Shown one piece after another: positions 47,720 to 58,277 of a stretch of 64,000 bases of DNA. Source of the stretch: Vibrio taketomensis (GTDB taxonomy: Bacteria > Pseudomonadota > Gammaproteobacteria > Enterobacterales > Vibrionaceae); contig NZ_AP019649.1 of the NCBI RefSeq assembly GCF_009938165.1, positions 744,001 to 808,000 on the forward strand. Reading direction: 5' to 3'. The stretch's first letter is position 1; each line of letters opens with the position of its first letter. Under the pieces are notes generated by a model that worked only from the letters and a program-made list of their open reading frames with translations, searched no databases and was not told the DNA's origin. The translations under genes were made by a program, and so were the position numbers.

Positions 47720-48217
47720 ATGAGTTCTTTTTTTTCAAAAGCTTACACTCCAAGATTGGTAAGAATAGCTTTAAATAGCTGGCCACCATTTTGGGGAAGT
47801 GGGATTAAAATTGTTTCAATTAGTGATGATTTTCGTCAGGTAAGAGTAAAGCTAAAGTTGCGCTGGTGGAATAAAAACGCCAATCGTACTCAGTATGGCG
47901 GCAGCATTTTCTCACTTACTGACCCAATTTACGCACTGATGTTGATGGGTATTTTGGGCGAACAATATTACGTGTGGGATAAGGAAGCGAGCATCAATTT
48001 TATTCAACCTGGAACGGGTGATCTCTACGCCGATTTTGAATTGAGCTCAGCAGAACTTGAGCATATTTACCGTGAAACAGCCAGTGGTGAAAAACACTTA
48101 CCGGATTTTATTGTCCATGTGAAAGATGAGAAGGGTAATATCGTGGCGGAAGTGGAGCGTAAGCTTTATGTGCGCAAAAAGCCAAAATATCGAGAAAGTG
48201 TTGCTTCTCAGGTATAA
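47720..48217 (+). CDS. DUF4442 hotdog-fold protein (thioesterase-like)
   Basis: 165-residue protein of the DUF4442 family, a hotdog-fold group related to PaaI-type acyl-CoA thioesterases. Motifs: KLKLRWWNKNANRTQYGGSI near residues 45–65 (the helix with the Gly-rich turn), and FIQPGTGDLYADFELSSAEL. It lacks an obvious catalytic Asp or Glu in a known arrangement, so activity is uncertain. It lies between fur and fldA on the opposite strand. Confidence 0.8.
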   Translation: MSSFFSKAYTPRLVRIALNSWPPFWGSGIKIVSISDDFRQVRVKLKLRWWNKNANRTQYGGSIFSLTDPIYALMLMGILGEQYYVWDKEASINFIQPGTGDLYADFELSSAELEHIYRETASGEKHLPDFIVHVKDEKGNIVAEVERKLYVRKKPKYRESVASQV

Positions 48218-48242
48218 AAAAACCTCCAAGCGGAGGTTTTTT
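48216..48242. terminator. Terminator between DUF4442 and fldA
   Basis: AAAAAACCTCC-AAGC-GGAGGTTTTTT, overlapping the DUF4442 stop and ending 4 bases before the corrected fldA stop; bidirectional. Confidence 0.92.
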
Positions 48243-48246
48243 CGAC

Positions 48247-48779
48247 TTAGCCTTCTAACTCGGCTAGGCACATTTCTTCGTGAATTTGTTTACACCAGTT
48301 TTCACGCGCTCTTCTGTTAGCTCAGGCTGGCGGTCTTCATCGATACATAAACCAACGAATAGGCTGTCATCGCCTTCAACGAGTGCTTTAGACGCTTCGA
48401 ATTCGTAACTTTCTGTCGATGTGTTACCCAGAATAGTACCACCCTTAGATTCAACGATATCGCGTACAGTGCCCATCGCATCACAGAAGTACTCAGCGTA
48501 ATCTTCTTGGTCACCACAACCAAAGATAGCAACAAGCTTGGTAGAGAAGTCGATTTGCTCAAGCTCTGGGAAGAAGTCATCCCAGTCACATTGTGCTTCA
48601 CCGTAGTACCAAGTAGGGATACCTAGTAGCAGAAGATCGAAATTATCGATGTCTTCTTTGCTGCTTTTTGCGATGTCTTGAACGTGAACTAGTTGTTTAC
48701 CTAGTTCTTTTTGAATCATCTTTGCAATCGCTTCAGTGTTACCTGTGTCGCTACCAAAGAAGATACCTACACTTGCCAT
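48247..48779 (-). CDS. fldA: Flavodoxin FldA (one base missing near the 3' end)
   Basis: FMN electron carrier. N-terminal phosphate loop FFGSDTGNTEAIAKMI near residue 7, the FMN-flanking PTWYYGEAQCDWDDFFPELE, and GCGDQEDYAEYFCDAM typical of long-chain flavodoxins. As read, the frame ends at 48264 with GVNKFTKKCA. The run TTTT at 48299–48302 is one base short; with five T the tail becomes KNWCKQIHEEMCLAELEG, the usual Vibrio ending, with a stop at 48247 and 177 residues. Last gene of ybfF–DUF2788–fldA. Confidence 0.93.
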
Positions 48780-48826
48780 AGATTCGTTACCTTTAATAAT
48801 GTCTATTTTTTAGCATCAAAATAGGA

Positions 48827-49048
48827 TTAGCCTAAACCTGAGCCTTCCCAACTTAACTGAATCAGTCCTTTAGCAACAAATCCAGCGCAACCTAGGAACA
48901 GCACCAACCATACTATTCTACGACCAAATGGAGGAACATTACCGGCATGAAGTACATCTTTTATCGCCATGCCGATCAGGAAAAAGATCGAGGCGAACAG
49001 TAGATCAAGCCCAATGGATTCCAACTTGTTCATGTAGTCGTATAGCAT
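48827..49048 (-). CDS. DUF2788 domain-containing membrane protein
   Basis: 73-residue membrane protein with two helices: LDLLFASIFFLIGMAIKDVL and RRIVWLVLFLGCAGFVAKGL, separated by the short loop GNVPPFG, with a C-terminal SWEGSGLG. This is the full DUF2788 pattern. Function unknown. It lies between ybfF and fldA on the same strand, and is probably co-transcribed with both. Confidence 0.87.
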   Translation of the reverse strand: MLYDYMNKLESIGLDLLFASIFFLIGMAIKDVLHAGNVPPFGRRIVWLVLFLGCAGFVAKGLIQLSWEGSGLG

Positions 49049-49132
49049 GATATCCCTTTATGCCAATTTACATGCGCGCCACTATACCACTGTTAACTCC
49101 CAAAGTTAATGTGGAAGATAGTCACTTTATGT

Positions 49133-49896
49133 TTACGCAATAAATTTACGAATAGTTCGTAATACTTCTTCTGGTTTTTCCGCATGTAGCCAGTGTCCAG
49201 TGTTGGCGATGATGTGCGCTTTGCTTGGCTAAATTGTGCTTGAATTTGGCTTTGATGTTCCGCTTGTAAATAATCGGAATTAGCCCCTTTAACGAAAAGA
49301 GTTGGTGTTGCTATGGTTGAAATGGGTTGCCATCCCATAATGTTACGATAGTTGCTCCACAGATTTTCTACGTTAAAGCGCCAAGCGAGGTGATCGTCTT
49401 GTTTATAGAGTGACTTACCGAGAAATTGACGAACGCCCTCGATTTCGATGTGTTCGGCGAGTACTTCAAGTGCTTGCTTACGCGTGCTTGGTTTTGCCTC
49501 ATTTACAGCTTTGAGTCCATTGAATACGTTGTCGTGACGCTGTACTTGGTAATCGACAGGGGCGATGTCGAGCACAACCAATTGTCTCACCTTATTTTTC
49601 ATTAACTCAGCGACTTTCATCGCCACTTTCCCACCCATTGAGTGACCAATCAGGCTGAAGTCACTAATGTTTAAATGCTCAAGCAGGCGGCAGACATCTT
49701 CTGCTTGGCTTTGGTAGGTGTGCGTTTTAGATTGAAAGGATTGACCATGGTTGCGTAGATCGATACTAAGCACCTGATGATCAAGCTTTAAATTTCGCGC
49801 TAGCAATCCAAGATTGTCTAAATTTCCAAATAAGCCGTGGATCAAAACGATGGTGTGACCCTCACCTTCAAGTTTGTAGTTGAGCAGTTGTGACAT
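49133..49896 (-). CDS. ybfF: Alpha/beta hydrolase YbfF (one base missing near the 3' end)
   Basis: Esterase of the alpha/beta fold acting on short acyl esters in E. coli. The N-terminus VLIHGLFGNLDNLG carries the oxyanion motif, the nucleophile is in LIGHSMGGKVAM near residue 85, and acid/His follow. As read, the frame is wrong from about 49220 and ends late at 49093. TTT at 49220–49222 is one base short; adding it gives AHIIANTGHWLHAEKPEEVL with the catalytic His and a stop at 49133, a 254-residue protein of normal size. Start at 49896 (MSQLLNYKLEGEGHTIVLIH), divergent from seqA. Confidence 0.92.
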
Positions 49897-49989
49897 TTTA
49901 TCTTATTCGTGACTGGTTTATCGTAGAGTCTGGGAGAAGATCTCGCTATAATCGCCACAGAGTTTAAACATAGAGATTGTGAAAAGCGA

Positions 49990-50529
49990 ATGAAAACAAT
50001 TGAGGTTGATGAGGATCTATACCGTTACATCGCAAGTCAAACACGCCACATTGGTGAGAGCGCTTCGGATATTTTGCGCCGTTTGTTGAATGTGGATGGA
50101 GACACTTCGGTTGCCGCGCCACAAGCGACACAAGCTCCGCAAGGTATTGTTGTGAGCAAAGATGCAGTAAAAGATGTACAGGTGGATTGCGTAAAAGAAA
50201 TGCGCTCACTGTTGATCTCTGATGAATTTGCGGGTCTTAAAAAAGCGATCGATCGCTTTATGATGGTTCTATCAACGCTTCATCGCCTTGATCCTGAGGG
50301 CTTCTCTGAAGCAACACAGGTGAAAGGTCGTAAGCGCGTTTATTTTGCTGATAATGAGCAAACATTGCTTGCAAGTGGTAACACTACCAAGCCAAAAGCA
50401 ATTCCATCGTCACCGTTTTGGGTTATCACCAACAACAACACTAGCCGCAAGAGACAAATGGTTGAGCAACTAATGTCTCGTATGAGTTTACCTGCTGACT
50501 TAGCAGAGAAAGTGGCAAACTCAATTTAA
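49990..50529 (+). CDS. seqA: Replication initiation regulator SeqA
   Basis: Binds hemimethylated GATC sites and sequesters oriC. The 179-residue product has the N-terminal multimerisation domain ([27 protein letters not shown]), a variable linker, and the C-terminal DNA-binding domain with [20 protein letters not shown] near residues 150–170. E. coli SeqA has 181 residues. It precedes pgm on the same strand, the seqA–pgm order found in enterics and vibrios. Confidence 0.96.
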   Translation: MKTIEVDEDLYRYIASQTRHIGESASDILRRLLNVDGDTSVAAPQATQAPQGIVVSKDAVKDVQVDCVKEMRSLLISDEFAGLKKAIDRFMMVLSTLHRLDPEGFSEATQVKGRKRVYFADNEQTLLASGNTTKPKAIPSSPFWVITNNNTSRKRQMVEQLMSRMSLPADLAEKVANSI

Positions 50530-50542
50530 GCCAAGAAATTAC

Positions 50543-50576
50543 AAGCCTCATAATAAATAGTTGTTATGAGGCTTTT
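50543..50576 (+). terminator. Hairpin between seqA and pgm
   Basis: AAGCCTCATAA…TTATGAGGCTTTT: a stem with short T run. It lies in the 77-base gap, so pgm may have partial read-through or its own promoter. Confidence 0.75.
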
Positions 50577-50606
50577 CTATATTTTGTTTTTACAAAGGAC
50601 GTCAAA

Positions 50607-52253
50607 ATGGCTATGCACCCAAGAGCCGGACAAAAGGCTCAGCAGCAGGATCTGCACAATATTCCAGCATTAGTATCTAATTATTTTCTCTTGCAACCGG
50701 ACCCGTCGAATCCCGCTCATAAAGTGGAATTTGGTACTTCTGGTCACCGCGGTACAGCGGATAAATCAAGTTTTAACGAAAATCATATTTTAGCGATTGC
50801 TCAGGCGATTGCTGAAGTGCGTGCTGAGCAAGGCACGACTGGCCCGCTGTTTGTGGGTAAAGATACCCACGCCTTATCAGAGCCAGCGTTTGCTAGTGTT
50901 ATTGAAGTACTGGTGGCGAATGGCATTGAGGTGATTGTTCAGCAAGACAATGGTTACACTCCGACTCCAGGTGTGTCTCATGCTATTTTGACTTACAACC
51001 TCGTTCATGAGAGCAAAGCGGATGGTATTGTTATTACGCCATCACATAACCCTCCTCAAGATGGCGGAATTAAGTACAACCCAACACATGGCGGTCCTGC
51101 GGAAGATGCATTGACAAAAGCGATCGAAGGTCGTGCAAACGTCTTGATCGCAGAAGGTCTACAAGGTGTAAAACGCATGCCGTTGGCGCAAGCGAAAGCG
51201 TCACCTCTGTTTAAGCAAATGGATTTGGTGAAGCCATATGTTGACGATCTAGTTAACGTTATCGATATGGCAGCGATTCAAAACGCTGGGCTAAAAATCG
51301 GTGTTGATCCATTGGGTGGCAGCGGTATTGACTACTGGCGTCAAATTGCTCAGGCATACAATCTCGATCTTACTTTGGTCAGCGAAGCGGTTGATCCAAG
51401 TTTCCAATTTATGTCATTAGATAAAGATGGCGTGGTTCGTATGGACTGCTCATCACCTTACGCAATGGCAGGCCTATTGGCACTAAAAGACGAGTATGAT
51501 TTAGCGTTTGGTAACGATCCTGATTATGATCGCCATGGTATCGTGACGCCAAAAGGCTTGATGAATCCAAACCACTTCTTAGCCGTTTGTATTGATTATC
51601 TATACCGTCACCGTGAAGGTTGGGGTCAAGACGTTGCCGTCGGTAAAACACTGGTTTCAAGTGCATTGATTGACCGTGTCGTTGCTGACCTTGGTCGTGA
51701 ACTTTGTGAAGTACCAGTGGGCTTCAAATGGTTTGTAGATGGTCTTTACACCGGCAAATTTGGTTTTGGTGGTGAAGAGAGTGCTGGTGCATCTTTCCTA
51801 CGTAAAGATGGCACGCCATGGTCAACGGATAAAGATGGCATCTTGCTATGTTTATTAGCCGCAGAGATTACGGCTGTTACAGGTAAGAACCCTCAAGACT
51901 ACTATGAAGAGCTTGCAGCGAAGCATGGTGAGTCTCAATACAACCGTATTCAAGCGGTCGCAAACGGCCCACAGAAAGATGTATTGAAAAAGCTCAGTCC
52001 AGAGATGGTGGCGGCAGAAACATTGGCTGGTGATGCAATTACTGCGCGTCTAACCCATGCTCCTGGTAATGGCGCAGCGATTGGCGGTTTGAAAGTGACG
52101 ACGGCTAACGGTTGGTTTGCTGCTCGCCCATCAGGTACTGAAGATATCTACAAGATTTACTGCGAAAGCTTTAAAGGTGCTGAGCACCTAAAACAGATTG
52201 AAGCTGAAGCGCAAGAGATCGTAAACCAAGTGTTTAAAGACGCGGGTTTATAA
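50607..52253 (+). CDS. pgm: Phosphoglucomutase (alpha-D-glucose phosphate-specific)
   Basis: Interconverts glucose-1-P and glucose-6-P. The 548-residue product has the phosphoserine loop [20 protein letters not shown] near residue 142, the metal loop NDPDYDRHG near residue 305, the sugar-binding GEESAGAS near residue 390, and the phosphate-binding [12 protein letters not shown] near the C-terminus. Matches E. coli Pgm (546). AAAGGA precedes the ATG. A terminator follows. Confidence 0.98.
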   Translation: MAMHPRAGQKAQQQDLHNIPALVSNYFLLQPDPSNPAHKVEFGTSGHRGTADKSSFNENHILAIAQAIAEVRAEQGTTGPLFVGKDTHALSEPAFASVIEVLVANGIEVIVQQDNGYTPTPGVSHAILTYNLVHESKADGIVITPSHNPPQDGGIKYNPTHGGPAEDALTKAIEGRANVLIAEGLQGVKRMPLAQAKASPLFKQMDLVKPYVDDLVNVIDMAAIQNAGLKIGVDPLGGSGIDYWRQIAQAYNLDLTLVSEAVDPSFQFMSLDKDGVVRMDCSSPYAMAGLLALKDEYDLAFGNDPDYDRHGIVTPKGLMNPNHFLAVCIDYLYRHREGWGQDVAVGKTLVSSALIDRVVADLGRELCEVPVGFKWFVDGLYTGKFGFGGEESAGASFLRKDGTPWSTDKDGILLCLLAAEITAVTGKNPQDYYEELAAKHGESQYNRIQAVANGPQKDVLKKLSPEMVAAETLAGDAITARLTHAPGNGAAIGGLKVTTANGWFAARPSGTEDIYKIYCESFKGAEHLKQIEAEAQEIVNQVFKDAGL

Positions 52254-52276
52254 TTCTGAGCGCTATATTGATTGAG

Positions 52277-52305
52277 AAGAGCTGACGAAAGTCGGCTCTT
52301 TTTTT
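52277..52305 (+). terminator. Terminator after pgm
   Basis: AAGAGCTGAC-GAAA-GTCGGCTCTT followed by a T run, 23 bases past the pgm stop (one G·T pair in the stem). Confidence 0.88.
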
Positions 52306-52399
52306 GTTTTGAGAGTAGAAAATGTTCGGCAAAACCTCTTTTCGTAACTCTGTCGGTATGTCATTTCTACATAAACTCTCTTACATCTCATTTCTTGTA

Positions 52400-53152
52400 T
52401 CAATGTTTTGGCCACGCATCTGGCACTACAAACCAAAACTGTCCGCTTTCGGTTTGGGCGTGGATAAATCGTTCAGGATTGGGCTCTATAGTCGGCGCAT
52501 TGGGTTCTTTTCCTGTTGCCCAACGGATTTTCGGCAGCTCATACAAGGTTTCTTGTATTTGATGTGCTTGAGAGTAATAGCACCAGCGCCCACTAATTTG
52601 AGAAGCATTTAGTGGATAGTTTAAGCAGTGAGTTGGGGTAGGCTCGAAATTGAATGGGTTAACATAGAGTCTACCTTGCATGAGTAAACGGTGAGTGGCT
52701 ACTTTTAGTTCAGGGTGCTGTTGATGAAATTGCGAAGTAGTAGACATCGCTAGTTGGTGATTAAGCATGCGGGGCAGCTTGGTCTCTAATTGGTCATGAG
52801 CATTAGGGCCAAACCAGTTACCACCGTGCAATAGATAGAACTTTACCGCGACTTCCCAATGTTCATTTCTTTGCTCGAGTTCATTTCGCACGATGAGGTC
52901 TATTGCCCCTAATGTTCGCCCTTGTTCAGAGAGTTGGATCTCTTCTGCAAGTACTTGGTAGTTCGCACTGTTAATAAAAGCTTGAGTACATAAATGCTGA
53001 TAGATAAATCCCAAGCGTTGGTTGCCGCTGTACATCGCATTGCTGGCGAGCGGGTGTGGGTTTAAGGTCTTTAAATCGCAGAATACATCATGATGCTCGA
53101 TAAGGTTTGGGCTGGTGGTGATCCATTGATAAAACTCGTCCAGTGCACTCAT
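52400..53152 (-). CDS. DUF1853 family protein
   Basis: 250-residue protein matching DUF1853, a family with a restriction-endonuclease-like fold suggested by its core (LRVGFIYQ-type block: RLGFIYQHLCTQAFINSANY, GAIDLIVRNELEQRNEHWEV with an acidic D…E…VK pattern, then HGGNWFGPNAHDQLETKLPR). The D-x18-E-x-AVK spacing resembles PD-(D/E)XK nucleases, but no activity is known for the family. The ending WFVVPDAWPKH is the usual one. Convergent with pgm and divergent from nif3. Confidence 0.82.
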   Translation of the reverse strand: MSALDEFYQWITTSPNLIEHHDVFCDLKTLNPHPLASNAMYSGNQRLGFIYQHLCTQAFINSANYQVLAEEIQLSEQGRTLGAIDLIVRNELEQRNEHWEVAVKFYLLHGGNWFGPNAHDQLETKLPRMLNHQLAMSTTSQFHQQHPELKVATHRLLMQGRLYVNPFNFEPTPTHCLNYPLNASQISGRWCYYSQAHQIQETLYELPKIRWATGKEPNAPTIEPNPERFIHAQTESGQFWFVVPDAWPKH

Positions 53153-53242
53153 ATCTGCTCACTATTTGCTTTAGGGTTTGTTTCGACAATTGAGAGTGAA
53201 GTTGTTATAACTTTCGCTAAAGTCAGGATACTGGAAAGTCGA

Positions 53243-54000
53243 ATGAATAATCTACAACTTGAAAGATACTTAACGAAAAACTCTCACCGCAATTGATTAA
53301 AGATTACAGCCCGAATGGCCTGCAGGTTGAGGGTAGTGCGCAAATTAGTAAAGTGGTGACGGGTGTCACCGCTTCACAAGCTTTAATTGATAAGGCCGTA
53401 GAGCTAGGTGCTGATGCGCTACTCGTACATCATGGGTATTTTTGGAAAGGCGAGCCAGAACCTATTCGTGGTATGAAAGGTAAACGTATTCGCACTTTAA
53501 TTAAAAGCGACGTTAACCTGTATGGCTATCATTTACCGTTAGATATTCATCCTGAACTCGGTAATAACGCTGAATTAGCTCGTTTATTAGAGATCGAAGT
53601 GGAAGGTGGTTTGGAAGGGCATCCTCAATCGGTTGCTATGTATGGTCGCTTTAAACAGCCTCTAAGCGGCGCTGAGCTTGCTAAACGTATTGATGCAGTG
53701 TTGGATAGAACACCTCTGCATATCGCCCCAGAGAACGCGGACAAGCTGATTTCAACTATAGGTTGGTGTACTGGAGGCGGCCAAGACTATATTGAGTTGG
53801 CGGCACAATTTGGCTTGGATGCATTTATTTCGGGTGAGATTTCAGAACGCACCACATACACTGCGCGTGAATTGGATATTCATTACTTCTCGGCAGGCCA
53901 TCATGCGACAGAACGTTACGGTATTAAGGCTTTGGGCGAGTGGCTTGCTACTGAGCATGGCTTAGATGTGACCTTTATCGATATTGATAATCCGGTTTAA
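53243..54000 (+). CDS. Nif3-like dinuclear metal centre protein (YbgI), one base missing near the start
   Basis: 252-residue metal-binding protein of the Nif3/YbgI family (GTP cyclohydrolase I type 2 fold); the E. coli relative is implicated in DNA damage response. As read, the frame from ATG 53243 (MNNLQLERYL) stops at once, and the open frame starts only at 53293. The A run at 53276–53280 is one short; with six A it reads TKKLSPQLIKDYSPNGLQVE and joins. Metal ligands appear in LLVHHGYFW (near residue 65), GYHLPLDIHPELGNN and HHATERYG near the end. Confidence 0.9.
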
Positions 54001-54031
54001 AGAATTTAGAACGTTTCTTGCTTTAAAAATG

Positions 54032-54061
54032 AAAGGGCTGACACGAAAGTGTCAGCCCTTT
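54032..54061. terminator. Terminator between nif3 and gltA
   Basis: AAAGGGCTGACAC-GAAA-GTGTCAGCCCTTT: strong symmetric stem between convergent genes. Confidence 0.92.
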
Positions 54062-54078
54062 GCTTATCGCCTTATTGC

Positions 54079-55368
54079 TTATTCGCGCTCATGCAGTGGG
54101 CGGAACTCACGTTGGACTTCACCAGTGTATAGCTGACGAGGACGACCAATGCGGTTTGAAGGATCACTGTGCATTTCATTCCAGTGTGCAATCCAGCCGA
54201 TGGTACGAGACATCGCGAAGATTACAGTAAACATCGATACAGGAATACCAATCGCTTTTAGAATGATACCTGAATAGAAGTCTACGTTCGGGTAAAGTTT
54301 TTTCTCAACAAAGTATTCATCAGATAGAGCAATACGCTCTAGTTCCATTGCAACGTCAAGCAATGGATCTGAAATGTTCAGTTCGGTCAGTACTTCGTGA
54401 CACGCTTCGCGCATTACTGTCGCACGTGGGTCGTAGTTTTTGTAAACGCGGTGACCAAAGCCCATGAGACGGAATGGGTCATCTTTGTCTTTCGCACGTT
54501 CAACAAACTCTGGGATGTTATCCACGCTGCCGATCTCTTCAAGCATTTTCAGACAGGCTTCGTTAGCACCACCATGAGCAGGGCCCCAAAGAGATGCGAT
54601 ACCGGCCGCGATACAAGCAAATGGGTTCGCACCAGAAGAACCAGCAAGACGAACAGTTGATGTAGATGCGTTCTGTTCGTGGTCTGCGTGTAGGGTAAAG
54701 ATTTTATCCATCGCACGAGCAACGACTGGGTTCACTTCATACTCTTCACATGGGTTCGCAAACATCATGTGGAGGAAGTTTTCTGCGTAGTTTAGGTCAT
54801 TGCGAGGATAGATAAATGGCTGGCCAATCGTGTATTTGTAACACATTGAGGCCAGGGTAGGCATTTTCGATAGTAGACGATATGCCGCGATTTCACGGTG
54901 TACATCGTTGTTGATATCGAGTGAATCGTGATAGAAGGCTGCGAGAGCACCAACTACACCACACATGACCGCCATCGGGTGGGCGTCACGACGGAAACCA
55001 TGGAAGAAGCTAGCGATTTGCTCATGCACCATAGTATGACGAGTAACCGTCGTTTTAAATTTCTCGTATTGCTCACGGGTTGGGGCTTCACCGTAAAGAA
55101 GGATATAACAGACTTCTAAGTAATCAGCGTTGTTTGCCAATTGATCGATTGGGAAGCCGCGATGTAACAACACGCCTTTACCACCATCGATATAGGTGAT
55201 TTGAGATTCACAAGATGCAGTGGCAAGAAAACCTGGGTCAAATGTAAAGTAGCCATTGGCTCCAAGTTTGCGAACGTCAATTACTTGAGGACCAATAGTC
55301 CCGTCCATAATTGGCAGTTCGACCGGCGCAATACCTTCAATGTGAAGGGTCGCTTTCTTATCCGCCAT
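54079..55368 (-). CDS. gltA: Citrate synthase
   Basis: First step of the TCA cycle: oxaloacetate plus acetyl-CoA to citrate. The 429-residue type II synthase has [20 protein letters not shown] at its start, His motifs [20 protein letters not shown] and [29 protein letters not shown] and the catalytic Asp in [16 protein letters not shown]. coli GltA is 427. AAGGAG precedes the ATG. Divergent from sdhC, so the two halves of the TCA gene group share a 397-base control region. Confidence 0.98.
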   Translation of the reverse strand: MADKKATLHIEGIAPVELPIMDGTIGPQVIDVRKLGANGYFTFDPGFLATASCESQITYIDGGKGVLLHRGFPIDQLANNADYLEVCYILLYGEAPTREQYEKFKTTVTRHTMVHEQIASFFHGFRRDAHPMAVMCGVVGALAAFYHDSLDINNDVHREIAAYRLLSKMPTLASMCYKYTIGQPFIYPRNDLNYAENFLHMMFANPCEEYEVNPVVARAMDKIFTLHADHEQNASTSTVRLAGSSGANPFACIAAGIASLWGPAHGGANEACLKMLEEIGSVDNIPEFVERAKDKDDPFRLMGFGHRVYKNYDPRATVMREACHEVLTELNISDPLLDVAMELERIALSDEYFVEKKLYPNVDFYSGIILKAIGIPVSMFTVIFAMSRTIGWIAHWNEMHSDPSNRIGRPRQLYTGEVQREFRPLHERE

Positions 55369-55765
55369 AACAATCTCCTTTGTTTATTTTTTAATCCATC
55401 CAGGATGTTTGTGTGCCATTTTTGTACGTCTGTTCGTTAATAAAGTCAATTTTTCTCCTCTGATGTGTGCTCTTGTTATGATTTTTTGCACGTAATAAGT
55501 TAAAAATCTGTTCTGTGTAGCAAAAATTGTTACAGCAATTGTATTAGAATGTTACCAGCCGTATATTGGTGTCGTGAAATTTGGGAGAAACCTAATAAAT
55601 TCAAGGATAGAAAGAATAATGAATTAGGTTCTTTAAAATCCTTGTTAACAAATATTTTACAAATAACTCGATTGCTTACAGGGTTGATTGTTGTGAAATT
55701 GTTATCATTTTGCAGTGTTTGGCTTCCAAGTTTCTTAAATAACTATAAATGCTCTAGTGAGCTGA
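55369..55765. promoter_or_regulatory. gltA–sdhC divergent region
   Basis: 397 AT-rich bases that must hold promoters for gltA (−) and the sdhCDAB–sucABC operon (+). The short open frame on plus at 55549–55827 is not convincing (no ribosome binding site and its end overlaps sdhC out of frame). I could not identify ArcA, CRP or Fur sites with confidence. Confidence 0.6.
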
Positions 55766-56158
55766 GTGAGCAAGCCCGTGAAAGAAAGAAAGTCAAGACC
55801 TGTAAACCTAGACTTGCAGACCATTAGCTTTCCGATCACTGCAATCGCATCTATTCTCCATCGAGTGACAGGTGTGATCACATTCGTAGCAGTCGGAATC
55901 CTATTGTGGTTGCTGTCTTTGTCATTATCTTCCCCCCTCGGATTTAAAGAAGCCGCAGACATCGTTGATGGCTGGTTTTTTACGTTTATCCTTTGGGGAA
56001 TCCTTACCGCATTAGCCTACCACATCGTGGGTGGCATCCGTCACTTGCTGATGGACCTTGGCTATTTTGAAGAACTGGACACTGGTGCGAAGAGCGCGAA
56101 AGTTTCTTTTGCTATCACAGCTGCCTTGTCTTTACTTGCGGGGATTCTGGTATGGTAA
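55766..56158 (+). CDS. sdhC: Succinate dehydrogenase cytochrome b556 subunit
   Basis: Membrane anchor of complex II, holding heme b with SdhD. The start is GTG at 55766 (MSKPVKERKSRPVNLDLQTI), chosen because this matches the family N-terminus exactly. The 130-residue protein has three helices, SILHRVTGVITFVAVGILLW in the first and the axial heme ligand His in ALAYHIVGGIRHLLMDLGY. It overlaps sdhD by 7 bases. Confidence 0.96.
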   Translation: MSKPVKERKSRPVNLDLQTISFPITAIASILHRVTGVITFVAVGILLWLLSLSLSSPLGFKEAADIVDGWFFTFILWGILTALAYHIVGGIRHLLMDLGYFEELDTGAKSAKVSFAITAALSLLAGILVW

Positions 56159-56496
56159 ACCACGTTTCATCATTTGGTCGCAATGGTGTCCACGATTTCC
56201 TATTGATTCGTGCCACCGCCATTATCATGACCTTATACACCATTTATTTAGTCGGCTTTTGTGCCTTTACAGACCTCAACTATGTGTCTTGGAGCCAGTT
56301 TTTTGCTGGTAACTTCAATAAGGCATTTACGATGGTTGCACTGACATGCGTGTTAATTCATGCATGGATCGGTTTGTGGCAAGTACTCACAGACTACATC
56401 AAATGCGCAAAATTGCGAGGTGGTCTGCAAGTTGGTGTGGTAGCGCTACTACTTGGCTACTTCTTCTCTGGTCTGTTTATTCTGTGGGGTGCCTAA
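56152..56496 (+). CDS. sdhD: Succinate dehydrogenase hydrophobic membrane anchor subunit
   Basis: Second membrane anchor of complex II. The 114-residue product has three transmembrane helices (DFLLIRATAIIMTLYTIYLV; MVALTCVLIHAWIGLWQVL with quinone/heme-site His; GVVALLLGYFFSGLFILWGA). RATA near residue 15 and HAWIGLWQVLTDY are family signatures. Translation is coupled to sdhC, and sdhA starts directly after its stop with no gap. Confidence 0.95.
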   Translation: MVNHVSSFGRNGVHDFLLIRATAIIMTLYTIYLVGFCAFTDLNYVSWSQFFAGNFNKAFTMVALTCVLIHAWIGLWQVLTDYIKCAKLRGGLQVGVVALLLGYFFSGLFILWGA

Positions 56497-58263
56497 GTGT
56501 CTATTCCAGTTCGTGAATTCGATGCCGTTGTTATCGGCGCGGGCGGCGCAGGTATGCGTGCTGCACTACAAATTTCTGAGCAAGGCTTAAGCTGTGCTCT
56601 ACTTTCTAAAGTTTTCCCAACGCGTTCGCACACTGTCTCTGCTCAAGGCGGTATTACGGTTGCTCTGGGGAATTCGCACCAAGACGATTGGCAGTGGCAC
56701 ATGTACGATACCGTGAAAGGTTCGGATTATATTGGTGACCAAAATGCTATCGAATACATGTGTAAAAATGGTCCTGAGTCAGTGATTGAACTTGAGAAAA
56801 TGGGTTTACCGTTTTCTCGTTTTGATAATGGCACTATTTACCAGCGTCCTTTTGGCGGTCAATCAAAAGAATTTGGTGGCGAGCAAGCGGCCCGCACAGC
56901 CGCTGCGGCTGACCGTACTGGTCACGCGTTATTGCATACGCTTTACCAGCAAAATGTTAAACACAAAACCATGATCTTCTCAGAGTGGTATGCGCTGGAT
57001 TTGGTTAAGAACCAAGACGGTGCCGTGGTAGGTTGTACGGCTATCTGCATGGAAACCGGTGAGATTGTTTACTTCAAATCGAAAGCGACCATTCTTGCTA
57101 CCGGTGGTGCAGGACGTATTTATGCATCAACGACTAACGCTCATATCAACACAGGGGATGGCGTTGGTATGGCACTGCGAGCTGGTGTGCCAATGCAAGA
57201 TATGGAAATGTGGCAGTTCCACCCAACAGGCATCGCAGGCGCAGGCGTTCTGGTCACGGAAGGTTGTCGTGGTGAAGGCGGTTACCTGCTGAATAAAGAT
57301 GGTGAACGTTTCATGGAGCGTTACGCACCAAACGCGAAAGACCTTGCAGGTCGAGACGTGGTCGCGCGCTCTATGATGATTGAGATCCGCGAAGGTCGCG
57401 GCTGTGATGGTCCATGGGGTCCACATATTAAATTGAAATTGGATCACCTTGGTAAAGAGGTGCTTGAATCGCGACTACCGGGTATCTGCGAGTTGTCTCG
57501 TACCTTTGCGCACGTAGATCCGGTTAAAGAACCAATCCCTGTTATTCCAACTTGTCACTACATGATGGGTGGCGTACCAACGCAAGTTTCTGGTCAAGCG
57601 ATTAAGCAGACATCTGACGGTAGCGATGTAGAAGTTCAAGGCTTGTTTGCTTGTGGTGAGATTGCATCCGTATCGGTACATGGCGCAAACCGTTTGGGTG
57701 GTAATTCACTGCTTGATTTGGTGGTGTTTGGTCGTGCGACAGGTCTACACCTTGGTGAGACATTGGCGGCGCAATCAGAAGCGCGTCCAGCATCTGAGTC
57801 AGATATTGAAGCATCTCTGGCTCGTACTATGCGCTGGGAGAACAGCGCGAGTGGCGAAGACCCATTCCAAATTCGAAAAGATCTCCAACAATGTATGCAA
57901 AACAGCTTCTCGGTATTCCGTGAAGGCGATGCAATGGCTACAGGTCTAGAAGAGCTAAAAGTGATTCGCGACCGTCTGAAAGAGGCGCACTTATCTGATA
58001 AGTCAAAAGAGTTCAATACCCAGCGTATCGAGTGTCTTGAGTTGGATAACTTGATGGAAACCGCATTCTCTACTGCAGTTGCCGCAAACTACCGTACCGA
58101 AAGCCGCGGTGCGCATGCTCGCTTTGATTATCCAGAGCGTGATGATGAGAACTGGTTATGCCATTCAATTTACAATCCGGAAACTGAACAGATGTCTAAG
58201 CGTGACGTTAACATGACGCCTGTGCATCGTGATGCGTTTCCGCCGAAAGTTCGTACGTACTAA
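56497..58263 (+). CDS. sdhA: Succinate dehydrogenase flavoprotein subunit
   Basis: Oxidises succinate to fumarate with covalent FAD. The 588-residue product starts with GTG at 56497, immediately after the sdhD stop. The dinucleotide fold [15 protein letters not shown] is followed by the FAD-linking His in [39 protein letters not shown], the substrate site [20 protein letters not shown], and the C-terminal [16 protein letters not shown]. coli SdhA is 588 residues. Confidence 0.98.
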   Translation: MSIPVREFDAVVIGAGGAGMRAALQISEQGLSCALLSKVFPTRSHTVSAQGGITVALGNSHQDDWQWHMYDTVKGSDYIGDQNAIEYMCKNGPESVIELEKMGLPFSRFDNGTIYQRPFGGQSKEFGGEQAARTAAAADRTGHALLHTLYQQNVKHKTMIFSEWYALDLVKNQDGAVVGCTAICMETGEIVYFKSKATILATGGAGRIYASTTNAHINTGDGVGMALRAGVPMQDMEMWQFHPTGIAGAGVLVTEGCRGEGGYLLNKDGERFMERYAPNAKDLAGRDVVARSMMIEIREGRGCDGPWGPHIKLKLDHLGKEVLESRLPGICELSRTFAHVDPVKEPIPVIPTCHYMMGGVPTQVSGQAIKQTSDGSDVEVQGLFACGEIASVSVHGANRLGGNSLLDLVVFGRATGLHLGETLAAQSEARPASESDIEASLARTMRWENSASGEDPFQIRKDLQQCMQNSFSVFREGDAMATGLEELKVIRDRLKEAHLSDKSKEFNTQRIECLELDNLMETAFSTAVAANYRTESRGAHARFDYPERDDENWLCHSIYNPETEQMSKRDVNMTPVHRDAFPPKVRTY

Positions 58264-58277
58264 GGGAGGAAAATAAA

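Noticed and set aside
52322..52612. A plus-strand ORF beginning MFGKTSFRNSVGMSF after pgm
   Set aside because: It overlaps most of the 3' end of the DUF1853 gene on the other strand, has no recognisable motif and follows a terminator; judged a shadow.
55549..55827. A 92-codon ORF upstream of sdhC
   Set aside because: No ribosome binding site and it overlaps the start of sdhC in another frame; likely chance open frame in AT-rich promoter DNA.
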